Assembly: GCA_036744635.1 (NCBI GenBank)
Contig: DAIOHQ010000060.1
Coordinates: forward strand, 1 to 21,295
Source of the DNA: DAIOHQ01 sp036744635
GTDB taxonomy: Bacteria; Planctomycetota; Phycisphaerae; Tepidisphaerales; Tepidisphaeraceae
Reading direction: 5' to 3'
DNA length: 21,295 nucleotides
Position numbers and translations under genes: made by a program. The notes beneath the pieces are model-generated. The model had not been told where the DNA came from and ran no database searches. It was given only the letters and a program-made list of their open reading frames with translations. Below are positions 6,932 to 14,034 of this stretch, piece by piece. Within the stretch, counting starts at the first letter, position 1, and each line of letters opens with the position of its first letter.

Positions 6932-7429
6932 TTACCAGTTGGTGCCGATGCCCAGGCCGTATACGAACGCCCCGTCACCGAAGCGTCCACGGAGGTCGAA
7001 TTGGTATTCGGCGATCCCGTAGATGAAGGTGTTGGAGTGGACGTAGTACTTGACGCCACCTTCGAGCCCGGCAATCCAGGTGTCCCTGGTGTTGTCACCG
7101 TACTTGTAGCCGCCGCTGATTCCCAGGAACGGCTGCCAGCGGTCCAGATCGAAGTGCCAGTCAAAGGCCACTCGCGTCGATCCATCCCACGACGTTCCGC
7201 CACCACTCTGGTCGCTGTCGGAATAGGAGACCGACTGGCGGATGGAGATCTCGGCGTTCTGGGTCGCAAAATAACCCAGGCCGAGGTTCACGCCGGCGCT
7301 GCCCGACCTGAACTCCTTATCGTTGCTGCCGACGCCGCTGAGCGTCAACTCGAACTGGCCGGCCTTGGGCTGAGCAAAGGCCAACGCGGGAACAACCAAC
7401 ACACCCAGCACGACTAACTTCCGCAACAT
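6932..7429 (-). CDS. Outer-membrane beta-barrel protein (OmpA/porin-like barrel)
   Basis: This is 165 residues with a clear signal peptide (MLRKLVVLGVLVVPALAFA, cleavage before QPKAG). The mature part has alternating polar and hydrophobic strands rich in Gly, Tyr and Trp: GVNLGLGYFATQNAEISIRQ, GGTSWDGSTRVAFDWHFD, WQPFLGISGGYKYGDN, TWIAGLEGGVKYYVHSNTFIYGIAEYQF, and it ends in a C-terminal aromatic (GTNW), as barrels do. It likely has eight strands and sits in the outer membrane. The ATG at 7429 is fixed by a perfect AAGGAGG five bases upstream; the longer frame is rejected. A strong terminator follows at once, so it is probably monocistronic and well expressed. The specific role (porin or structural) is unknown. 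Confidence 0.85.
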   Translation of the reverse strand: MLRKLVVLGVLVVPALAFAQPKAGQFELTLSGVGSNDKEFRSGSAGVNLGLGYFATQNAEISIRQSVSYSDSDQSGGGTSWDGSTRVAFDWHFDLDRWQPFLGISGGYKYGDNTRDTWIAGLEGGVKYYVHSNTFIYGIAEYQFDLRGRFGDGAFVYGLGIGTNW

Positions 7430-7434
7430 ATGAG

Positions 7435-7441
7435 CCTCCTT
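7435..7441 (-). promoter_or_regulatory. Strong ribosome binding site
   Basis: AAGGAGG on the minus strand lies 5 nt before the ATG at 7429. It fixes the start of the beta-barrel gene and is the strongest Shine-Dalgarno among the genes checked here. Confidence 0.85.
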
Positions 7442-7987
7442 CAAAGGCAAGTTTTCTTTCCCATCGCGTGTCACTGCACATGCGCGGCGGGTCGGGCGGA
7501 TGCCCCGGGCCGTTGCGGTTGGTGGCCCGTGCGAAACAAGAGAGGGAAGTCATCGTTTTCCCAATCTTCTCTTCGCAAGCGCCGCTGGAACAACCAGCGG
7601 CACACAAGTCTCGGATCGGCGATGAATGCTAATCCAAACCACAAGCTATATCGTAAATGCGGGGTTGTTTAGAACAGGCAATTTATGAGGAAGGTGACGG
7701 GAATCCGTTCGGTACGGTCTATAACGGATGTGTCGGGTTGAGTATAACTACTTTAATCATTGGATCTTATGTTAATACGAGCCTGGCTTGGAGCGATTCC
7801 CGCCCGCCGGTCAGGGAAAGCGGAAGCATGGCCGCGGGATGGCCCTTGGGGGTTATGGCGCTATTTGAATGCTGCGAATCGCGGGACCGCACATGGCTCA
7901 AACAGCACCTGGATGCCGGCGCGGCGGGGTGGAAGATCGCGGACGGGGAGAACTGAAATAACACAAACGAGATGCGGCAGACGGCGG
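7442..7987. other. Gene-poor region with one hairpin
   Basis: About 545 bases lie between the beta-barrel gene and the TPR fragment. GCCGCTGG 7581-7588 and CCAGCGGC 7594-7601 form a perfect 8-bp stem with an AACAA loop, about 150 nt upstream of the barrel gene, possibly in its leader. The part from about 7610 to 7790 is clearly more AT-rich than its surroundings and may hold the promoter, but I could not match -35 and -10 boxes with confidence. A frame at 7657-7956 (99 codons) has no recognisable similarity and no good ribosome site, so I do not call it a gene. Confidence 0.5.
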
Positions 7988-8599
7988 CTACGTCGCTTGC
8001 CGGACCAAGGCAATTGCCTGTTGCCACGTCAATGCCTTGCCGGCGGCCCAGGCGGCGGCAAAGGCGGCGGCGTCCAGCTTCTGCCGCAACTCGATCAGCG
8101 TCTGGCGGTACTCGTATTCGTCGGCGGGATAGCTATAGAGACGCCTGAAGTTAGCGAGCGGGCCTTCGGCGGCGGCGAAGAGGCGGATGGCAGTTTCCAC
8201 CTGGCTGCGATCGGAAAACACCCCCGCCAAGCCCACCAGGCAGGTGGCCTGGCCAACGGTGTCTCGCGGGTACTGCTCCAGATGCCCGTCGAGGCTCTGC
8301 CGGAGCATAGCGGCGGCTTCGTCAGTGCGGCCCTGCCGCCGGGCGGCATAGCCGAGCATCTTGAGCTTCCCCATGTCGAGCGCCGGCGTGAGGGTGTTTG
8401 CCAGTTGAATGCTCTGGCGATAGCGGCGCTCCGCCTCGGCGAAGTCGCCGGCGCTGTGGGCGATCTGGCCGCCCTCGAAGACGGCATGGTGCAAAGAGCT
8501 GACGGCGAGGGAGCCAAAGAGCTGGATCGCCTGCTGGATCGACTGCTCCGCCGCCCTCTCCCGGAGCACCGGGAGATGGAGTAAGAGCGCGACCGCCAC
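7988..8599 (-). pseudogene. C-terminal TPR remnant of a large regulator or ATPase
   Basis: The 203-codon frame reads as tetratricopeptide helices: HAVFEGGQIAHSAGDFAEAERRYRQSI, GYAARRQGRTDEAAAMLRQSL and CLVGLAGVFSDRSQVETAIRLFAAAE. It ends with LDAAAFAAAWAAGKALTWQQAIALVRQ. That ending (FxxAWAxGxALxxxxAI) is the typical C-terminus of much longer multi-domain proteins with STAND/AAA ATPase or kinase modules followed by TPRs. Here nothing precedes it: an in-frame TAG lies four codons before the only start (GTG 8599), with no clear ribosome site, and the N-terminal domains are absent. I infer a truncated gene; a genuine short TPR protein is the alternative. Confidence 0.6.
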
Positions 8600-8680
8600 A
8601 ATGGAGCGCTACACCCGGCCGCGAGAGCGGATATGAGAAAAACGTGAGCTGGCAGCGACATTGTGGTAAGCTGGGCGACC

Positions 8681-10123
8681 ATGCGCATCTTACTCGTTCA
8701 GCCCGATGCCGGCGTCAGTGACTTCGGCTTTCGCCTTGCCGCCATGCCGGAACCGATGGGCCTGGAGATGCTGGCAGCGGCGCTGCCCGAACATGATGTC
8801 CGCATCGCCGATATGCGCTGTGGGGACAATCTGGCCGCCGCACTTGGCGATTTCACCCCTGACGTGGTTGGCGTCACCGCCCTGACGCCCGAAGTGTACG
8901 CCGCCCAGGCGGTGGTGCGCGAGGTCAAGACGCTCGCCCCGGACATTCTCACCGTTGTCGGCGGGCATCACGCCACCCTCCTGCCCGAAGACTTCATGCT
9001 CCCGCAGGTTGACGTGATCCTGCTCGGTGAAGGGGAACTCACCCTCGCCGGGCTTATCGCCACCCTGATTACCCACGGGCGCGGCGCTGACCTCTCCGCC
9101 GTCCCCAACCTCTGCTATCGCCTTCCCGATGGCACATTCCACGCCACGCCCCGCCAGCGGGTCAAGGTCGACCTGGACGCCTGCCACCTTCCACGCCGCG
9201 ATTTGGTCGCCCGGCATCGGGAAAAATACTTTTTCCTCATTCACCAGCCCGACTCCAGCATGGTCACCGGCCGCGGCTGCCCCTACCGCTGCAGCTTCTG
9301 CAGCGTCTGGGAATTTTACGGCGGCCAGACCGGGATGATGGCCCCGGCGCGGGTCATCCACGAGCTGCGCACCATCCAGACCGAGCACGTCACCTTCGTC
9401 GATGACAACTTCCTGTTGAACTACAAGCGTGAAAATGCCATCGCCGACATGATCAAGGCCGAGGGCATTCAGAAGCGATACTCGATGGAATGCCGCACCG
9501 ACTCGGTCGTCCGCCACCCCGAATTGGTGAAGAAATGGGCAGACCTTGGCCTCTTTTCCGTCCTGCTCGGCCTCGAAGGCAGCGACAAGATGCTCGCCTC
9601 GGTCGGCAAGGCCAACACCATGAAAGTCAATGATGAGGCGATCCGTATCCTGCAGGACAACGGCATCATCATCTGGGGCGCCTTCATCGCCGATCCCACC
9701 TGGCAGGTGGAGGACTTCGACAGCCTGCGCGATTACGTCCGCTCCCGGCGCATCACCCACACCCAATACACCGTTCTCACCCCCCTGCCGGGAACCCGGC
9801 TGTATCGCGAATCCAAGCACCAACTCATCACCCGCGATTACACCTGTTTTGATGCGCTGCACGCCGTGGTGGAAACCGCGCTGCCGCGCGAACGGTTCTA
9901 CCAGCACGTTGCGGCACTCTATAAGCAGACCGAGCTGGATGTCGGCCGCTACATGGAGCTGATCAGCGAGGGAAAGCTCACCATCGCGGACTTGAAGCGC
10001 GGCAAGAAGGTGCTGGATGCAATGAGCAAATGGGAAAACTACGCGAAGAACGATCCGGTGCTCCGCGACCAGAAGGCGGCTGGGGTTTCGAGTCCTGCGG
10101 GCGAGATTCAAGCCATAACATGA
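8681..10123 (+). CDS. B12-binding radical SAM enzyme, HpnR-like (hopanoid C-3 methylase family)
   Basis: This is 480 residues. Residues 1-135 form the cobalamin-binding Rossmann-like domain (MRILLVQPDA; TVVGGHHATLLPED; DVILLGEGEL). The DxHxxG base-off motif is not seen, as in many family members. The radical SAM core follows with the cluster motif C200-xxx-C204-xx-C207 (GRGCPYRCSFCSVW). Downstream, FVDDNFLLN, LLGLEGSDKMLASVGKANT, LTPLPGTRLYRESKHQLITRDY and FDALHAVVETALPRERFYQH resemble my memory of HpnR, which methylates hopanoids at C-3. Related B12 methylases on other lipids or natural products cannot be excluded. The ATG at 8681 directly starts the conserved domain; an in-frame start at 8663 adds six unconserved residues. 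The small membrane protein 25 nt downstream is probably co-transcribed. Confidence 0.85.
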   Translation: MRILLVQPDAGVSDFGFRLAAMPEPMGLEMLAAALPEHDVRIADMRCGDNLAAALGDFTPDVVGVTALTPEVYAAQAVVREVKTLAPDILTVVGGHHATLLPEDFMLPQVDVILLGEGELTLAGLIATLITHGRGADLSAVPNLCYRLPDGTFHATPRQRVKVDLDACHLPRRDLVARHREKYFFLIHQPDSSMVTGRGCPYRCSFCSVWEFYGGQTGMMAPARVIHELRTIQTEHVTFVDDNFLLNYKRENAIADMIKAEGIQKRYSMECRTDSVVRHPELVKKWADLGLFSVLLGLEGSDKMLASVGKANTMKVNDEAIRILQDNGIIIWGAFIADPTWQVEDFDSLRDYVRSRRITHTQYTVLTPLPGTRLYRESKHQLITRDYTCFDALHAVVETALPRERFYQHVAALYKQTELDVGRYMELISEGKLTIADLKRGKKVLDAMSKWENYAKNDPVLRDQKAAGVSSPAGEIQAIT

Positions 10124-10140
10124 GCGCACGACGTCGATTG

Positions 10141-10177
10141 ATGGAACGATGATGATTCGTCCACGCGCGGTAATCGA
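10141..10177 (+). repeat. Dispersed 37-bp repeat, copy 1
   Basis: This copy matches 12667-12703 at 34 of 37 positions (shared core TTCGTCCACGCGCGGT). It spans the start codon of the following small membrane protein, so the first nine or ten codons (MMIRPRAVIE) are repeat sequence. The second copy reads MVRPRAVID in the equivalent frame without a recognisable gene behind it. Confidence 0.8.
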
Positions 10178-10547
10178 ACCACCCGAGAAACTGGCGGCGG
10201 AGGTGCCCAAGCTGCGCGAGCGGACGCTGCGCGAACAATACGCCCGCCGGTTCGGCTATGCCGCGCACGATACATCCCATCCGGCCTGGCTGGTGCCGGT
10301 GGGATTGGTGACGGATCTGGTCTGGTATGTGCTGCTGGCCGCCCCGTTTGTCATCGGATTCCTGTCGCGGGAACGCTGGGTTGAGGTTCTAGCCCGGCCG
10401 GAATGCCGCTGGCTGCGCATCGTGACGCTTATCGTGGGGATTGCCATGATCGCCACCGGGCAGGCGCTGCGCTGGCGGCGATTGGCAAGAAATCGCGAGA
10501 TGTCTCCCTACAGACCTTATTCTGGCCGGAACTTCCCTGTACCCTAA
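10149..10547 (+). CDS. Small membrane protein, two helices, unknown function
   Basis: 132 residues: an N-terminal charged cytoplasmic segment (EKLAAEVPKLRERTLREQYARRFGY), two hydrophobic helices (about 48-73 and 88-108) and a basic tail. No family was recognised. The apparent ATG lies within a 37-bp dispersed repeat; a GTG at 10202 preceded by purines would give a shorter, 114-residue product still keeping both helices. It begins 25 nt after the radical SAM gene on the same strand, suggesting one transcript, so it may act with that enzyme at the membrane (inference). Confidence 0.6.
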   Translation: MMIRPRAVIEPPEKLAAEVPKLRERTLREQYARRFGYAAHDTSHPAWLVPVGLVTDLVWYVLLAAPFVIGFLSRERWVEVLARPECRWLRIVTLIVGIAMIATGQALRWRRLARNREMSPYRPYSGRNFPVP

Positions 10548-10600
10548 ACGTTCATCTCTGAAAGAATCCACTTGCGACCGCCGCGAGACAGGAATAAAGG

Positions 10601-10825
10601 TTAGGAGTCAAGAGCAATGCTCGCCAGTTCCTTGGCGCTTTCAGCGCGGACGAATAGGCTTGGCCATCCGGCCTTGGACTGCGGCAGGACCTCTGCACGG
10701 CCTAGCAATGATGAAAGACCGAAATGACTCCTCACCCTTGATTCGCCCCCTTGCATGGTATGGGTCTGGCCGGTAGTCTCGCCTGCGTAGTAGCTCCCGC
10801 CGGGGCGGGAACTCATCTTGAACAT
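10601..10825 (-). CDS. Possible small ORF or gene remnant, divergent to exported protein
   Basis: A 74-codon frame (beginning MFKMSSRPGGSYYAGETTG and ending AESAKELASIALDS) fills most of the 300-base gap before the exported protein at 10848. I recognise no family. Its composition is amino-acid-like rather than low-complexity, and GGA lies about 9 nt before the ATG, but the frame remains open far into the next gene on the opposite strand, so its openness is weak evidence. It may be a remnant or chance frame. A palindrome TCCCGCC-GG-GGCGGGA sits near 10796-10810 between the two divergent starts. Confidence 0.2.
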   Translation of the reverse strand: MFKMSSRPGGSYYAGETTGQTHTMQGGESRVRSHFGLSSLLGRAEVLPQSKAGWPSLFVRAESAKELASIALDS

Positions 10826-10847
10826 TGTCACTATTCCGGGACGATCG

Positions 10848-12530
10848 ATGCGCACCTCATTTTTCGTTGTCACCGCGATGCTCCTGGCTTGCTTGACATA
10901 CCCGACGCAGGCGGATGAGCCGGCTTTGGTGAGGGCCGACATTTCCACCGTGAAGTCCGTCAAGCTCGAAGTGGGCAAGTGGACGTATGCCCCGGCGAAG
11001 GTGGACGTCAAAGTCACCGATGCGCCGGTCAGACTTCCTGGTGAAGGCGCGATCCTCGGCGGCGTCCGCAGCAAGTTTGACAGCGTGGTGCCCGGCGGCG
11101 TCAGCGTGGCGGCCATCCAATATCTCACCGGATCCCAGCAGCAGAACCTCAAGCACCTTGAGCAATGGGGCATCAGCCTCCTCGATCTCCGCACCGGCGC
11201 CTGCGGGCCTGTGACGCACCTTCCGATTGACTACACCGCCAAAGCGATCACGCCCGATGGCGCGCGGGCGGCCATCTCCGGCAAGTCGATCTTTTCGGAA
11301 TTCGTGTCGGAGATTCAGATCGTCAAGCTCCAAGGGGAAGCCGCCGAGGTCGAGCTGGCCTTCATGCCCTACGAAGGGGAGGAGGAAGGCCACCGCGCTG
11401 TCACCTGGGCGCGCTTTATCGACAAGGATCACCTGCTCACCCTCGGCCAGAGCCGCCGGCTGATCCTCTGGCACATCACCGCCAAGGAGGTCAAGGGGAT
11501 CTGGTCGCTGATGATGCCCGAGCATTTCGGCGGCGATCCCGTGCTCACCTTCGATTCGCGGTACGCTGTCATCGTGGATGAGAAGGGAACCTACCTGCTC
11601 GACGCCGCCACCGGCGCTGTCGCCGGCGCCATCAGCGACCCGGTGACGCGGTCGTGGTTCAGCGCATCGGGCCTGCAGAACGTGATGCGGCCGGACGGAA
11701 AGATGCTCGCCCGCGCTACCAATCCCCGCGTCAAGATCTATTCCCTCGACGGTGAGGCCAAGCTGATCGCCGATGTTTTCATGCCCCCAAAAACCAAGAT
11801 CGACAGCGCCGTCTGGACCGGCGACGACTACCTGCTGGTCAACCGCTGCTACCTCATAAACGTCAAGAAGGGCCTGGTCGTCTGGCAATACAGCGGGCTG
11901 GGGGGAAAGCTTGGCGAACACGCGGCGCTCTTTCCCGCCGGCGAGCGGATGTGGCTTGTGAACGGCGGCAACGACAAGATGGCCATCAAATCGTTCGTAA
12001 TGCCCGAGGATGATGTGAAGAAGGCCGTTGCCGCCATCGACGTCGAAGAGATCATGGCCATCAAGCCCGGCATGAAGGTCAACCTCGACGTCGACATCCC
12101 CGATAGGAAAATCGCCGACGCCGTCAAGACCCATTTTAAGACCGAGCTCCAGAAGAACAATATGATCGTCGCCGACGGCAGCCCCGTGCGCCTGCGCGTC
12201 AAGATAAGCGACCTGAACACTCGCGATGTCGAGTATCACGATGCCATCCGCCCGTTCTCCGGCCGTACCTCCCACGTGAGCGTCAACAACCAGCAGATGA
12301 CGGTGACCTACGAAGTTGACGGCCAGACCCTCTGGGATATCACGATCTATTCGGGCGCGCCGATGATGCTTACCATCGAGCACGGTCAGACCATCGACCA
12401 GGCCGTCAAGGAAAAGCAGAAGGGGGATTGGAAACAACTCGATGAGATCGAATTGCCCAAGTACGTCCCCGCCTTCCGCGACCCCCCCGGCTTTGGCCAG
12501 ACTGCCATGAACTCTGACCGCAGGCGATGA
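10848..12530 (+). CDS. Exported WD40/beta-propeller-like protein, unknown function
   Basis: 560 residues with an N-terminal signal sequence (MRTSFFVVTAMLLACLTYPTQA). LLAC might act as a lipobox, though the leucine at -2 is not typical. Residues ~70-390 contain repeated propeller-like blades: GISLLDLRTGACGPVTHLP, KAITPDGARAAISG, HLLTLGQSRRLILWHI, YAVIVDEKGTYLLDAATGAV, VMRPDGKMLARATNPRVKIYS and WTGDDYLLVNRCYLINV. The C-terminal third (VNLDVDIPDRKIADAVKTHF; AIRPFSGRTSHVSVNNQQMTVTYEV) looks like a separate alpha/beta domain. Such proteins are common exported hypotheticals in planctomycetes. The start at 10848 gives the shortest leader before the hydrophobic core; 10818 is an alternative. No enzymatic motif was seen. 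Confidence 0.75.
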   Translation: MRTSFFVVTAMLLACLTYPTQADEPALVRADISTVKSVKLEVGKWTYAPAKVDVKVTDAPVRLPGEGAILGGVRSKFDSVVPGGVSVAAIQYLTGSQQQNLKHLEQWGISLLDLRTGACGPVTHLPIDYTAKAITPDGARAAISGKSIFSEFVSEIQIVKLQGEAAEVELAFMPYEGEEEGHRAVTWARFIDKDHLLTLGQSRRLILWHITAKEVKGIWSLMMPEHFGGDPVLTFDSRYAVIVDEKGTYLLDAATGAVAGAISDPVTRSWFSASGLQNVMRPDGKMLARATNPRVKIYSLDGEAKLIADVFMPPKTKIDSAVWTGDDYLLVNRCYLINVKKGLVVWQYSGLGGKLGEHAALFPAGERMWLVNGGNDKMAIKSFVMPEDDVKKAVAAIDVEEIMAIKPGMKVNLDVDIPDRKIADAVKTHFKTELQKNNMIVADGSPVRLRVKISDLNTRDVEYHDAIRPFSGRTSHVSVNNQQMTVTYEVDGQTLWDITIYSGAPMMLTIEHGQTIDQAVKEKQKGDWKQLDEIELPKYVPAFRDPPGFGQTAMNSDRRR

Positions 12531-12580
12531 ATTCCATGATGCCCTGAACCATCACCCCAAGCCCGACACCAGAGTGAAAA

Positions 12581-12664
12581 AGCAGAAAAAGTGACGAAAG
12601 CAGAAAAGGTGACGCACGTCGATAGTGGGAAGGGGACTAATGGTTCGCGTCACCTTTATTTTTT
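12581..12664 (+). terminator. Stem with T-run after tandem repeat; terminator-like
   Basis: A 16-17 nt unit (AGCAGAAAAAGTGACGA) is repeated at 12581 and 12599. The second unit provides AAAGGTGACGC (12605-12615), which pairs perfectly with GCGTCACCTTT (12647-12657), followed by ATTTTTT. The 31-nt loop is long for an intrinsic terminator, but it lies about 75 nt after the exported-protein stop and could end that transcript. Confidence 0.5.
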
Positions 12665-12666
12665 CC

Positions 12667-12703
12667 ATGGAACGACGATGGTTCGTCCACGCGCGGTTAT
12701 CGA
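12667..12703 (+). repeat. Dispersed 37-bp repeat, copy 2
   Basis: This is the second copy of the element at 10141-10177, three mismatches in 37. Here TTCGTC and GACGAA at its right part also form a 6-bp stem. It lies downstream of both the exported protein and purQ, which converge on this gap. Confidence 0.8.
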
Positions 12704-12764
12704 CGAAGGAAGGGGGACACCGCAGCTTGTGCCGGGCGTCCATTCGCCGCATTACGTGGCCGAC

Positions 12765-13568
12765 TCAAGTACCGGCGCCGACGGCGGCTTGCACATGGGC
12801 CAGGGCATTGCGGAAAACCTGCAGGCCGGCGCCTTCGTCGGGCAGCGGTTTGTTTCGCGTCCAGGCGGGATGTTGCAGGGATGTCACGAAGCGTTCGGGA
12901 TGGGGCATCAGGCCGAAAATCAGACCGGTCGCGTCGCAGATGCCGGCGATGTCGTCGATTGAGCCGTTGGGATTGTCGGGGAATTGGCCGGTGGCTGGCT
13001 GGCCATCGGGGCGTGCATAGGTGAGGGCGACCTGATCATTATCCCAGAGGGCGCGGCGGATGGCGTCATCCGCGGGAATGAACTTGCCTTCGCCATGCGC
13101 GATGGGCAGATCGAGAGGAGCCAGGCCCACGGTCCAGATGCACTTACGCGATCTGGGGGCAAGATGAATCCAGCGATCGACGAACCGCCCGCAGTCGTTG
13201 CTCGTCAGCGTGCAGGTTTGCCCGCCGCGCCCGGCCAGCGCGCCGGGAAGAAAATCGGTCTTCACCAGCACCTGGAAGCCGTTGCAGATTCCGATGATCG
13301 GCTTGCCGGCATCGACAAAACTTTGAAATGCATCGCGCAGGTGATGGGCAATCTGGTTGGCGAAAATCCGTCCGGCCGCGATGTCATCGCCATAGCTGAA
13401 CCCGCCGGGGATGGCGAGAATCTGATAGTCATCGAGCAGTTGCCGGCGCTCCAGCACACGGTTGACGTGAATGCGGTCGCTCTGCCCCCCGGCCAGATCA
13501 AACGCGTGGGCGGTTTCGGCATCACAATTGGAACCAGCGGTGCGAAGAACGAGAATGCGCGGCTTCAT
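12765..13568 (-). CDS. purQ: Phosphoribosylformylglycinamidine synthase subunit PurQ
   Basis: About 267 residues from the ATG at 13568 (a GTG two codons earlier is possible). PurQ is the glutaminase subunit that supplies ammonia to PurL in step four of purine synthesis. It has the class I glutamine amidotransferase layout: RILVLRTAGSNCD at the start, IPGGFSYGDD, nucleophile cysteine in PIIGICNGFQVLV (C95 from the ATG), and HPE in FGLMPHPERF (H223, E225). The length is slightly over the usual 220-260. No purS or purL is seen in the window, so the gene stands apart from its partners. It is downstream of the Panacea pair on the same strand with an 88-bp gap. Confidence 0.95.
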   Translation of the reverse strand: MKPRILVLRTAGSNCDAETAHAFDLAGGQSDRIHVNRVLERRQLLDDYQILAIPGGFSYGDDIAAGRIFANQIAHHLRDAFQSFVDAGKPIIGICNGFQVLVKTDFLPGALAGRGGQTCTLTSNDCGRFVDRWIHLAPRSRKCIWTVGLAPLDLPIAHGEGKFIPADDAIRRALWDNDQVALTYARPDGQPATGQFPDNPNGSIDDIAGICDATGLIFGLMPHPERFVTSLQHPAWTRNKPLPDEGAGLQVFRNALAHVQAAVGAGT

Positions 13569-13656
13569 AATCACAGTTTACGGCCACCGAATGTTCAGGG
13601 GAAGCCGACGGTGATTCTGCAGCGACGAAAAACGCCCAAAGCTCTGCTGCCAGCCC

Positions 13657-14034
13657 CTACCACAACACAACTCCCTGATCCACCAGTGCAGTGACGCATT
13701 CAGCAGGAATGCCGTCACTGTCCATCACCGCGGCCCTTATCCTGCCTAGCAGGGCAGCGGAAAGAGGCTGCTTCATCACCAGTCGTCCTGTCGACTGCAG
13801 CGATTGTAAGTTCGCGTCTTCGGTGATCCGCGCCGAGCTGAAGCTGACGCAGGTGTCGTGCTTTACAAATGGATGCTCTCCTGCTCGCACGATGCAGGTT
13901 TGCTCGTAGCGCTCCTGCCACGACACGAATTTGAGGATGACAACTTTTTGGGGATCGACAGCGGGATCCGAAATAATCATCCAGAGATGATCGTCAGCGC
14001 CGCCGGGAAAGAGAAATGTGTCCCCGGCATTCAT
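13657..14034 (-). CDS. Candidate toxin partner of Panacea antitoxin (small SH3-barrel-like protein)
   Basis: 125 residues. The first two thirds alternate strands: MNAGDTFLFPGG, DHLWMIISDPAVD, KVVILKFVSW, QTCIVRAGEHPFVKHDTCVSF. The GDxF...HLWxxISDP opening and strand pattern recall PemK/MazF-type beta-barrels, but I cannot assign the family firmly. A helical tail follows (LSAALLGRIRAAVMDSDGIP). Its ATG overlaps the upstream stop codon in an ATGA, so translation is coupled to the Panacea-domain gene. In known Panacea systems the partner gene encodes a variable toxin, so I infer this role from position. No catalytic residues can be named with confidence. Confidence 0.6.
   Translation of the reverse strand: MNAGDTFLFPGGADDHLWMIISDPAVDPQKVVILKFVSWQERYEQTCIVRAGEHPFVKHDTCVSFSSARITEDANLQSLQSTGRLVMKQPLSAALLGRIRAAVMDSDGIPAECVTALVDQGVVLW

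Noticed and set aside
7657..7956. 99-codon frame in the gene-poor region
   Set aside because: No ribosome site, no similarity, abrupt change of composition in the middle; likely a chance frame.
8690..10210. 506-codon open frame antisense to the radical SAM gene
   Set aside because: It mirrors the codon bias of a strongly identified gene; the translation has no recognisable domain. Long antisense frames are expected at this GC content.
10857..12437. 526-codon antisense frame over the exported protein gene
   Set aside because: No family similarity; rich in H, D, G and V runs typical of reverse-strand translation. The plus-strand gene has a signal peptide and blade repeats.
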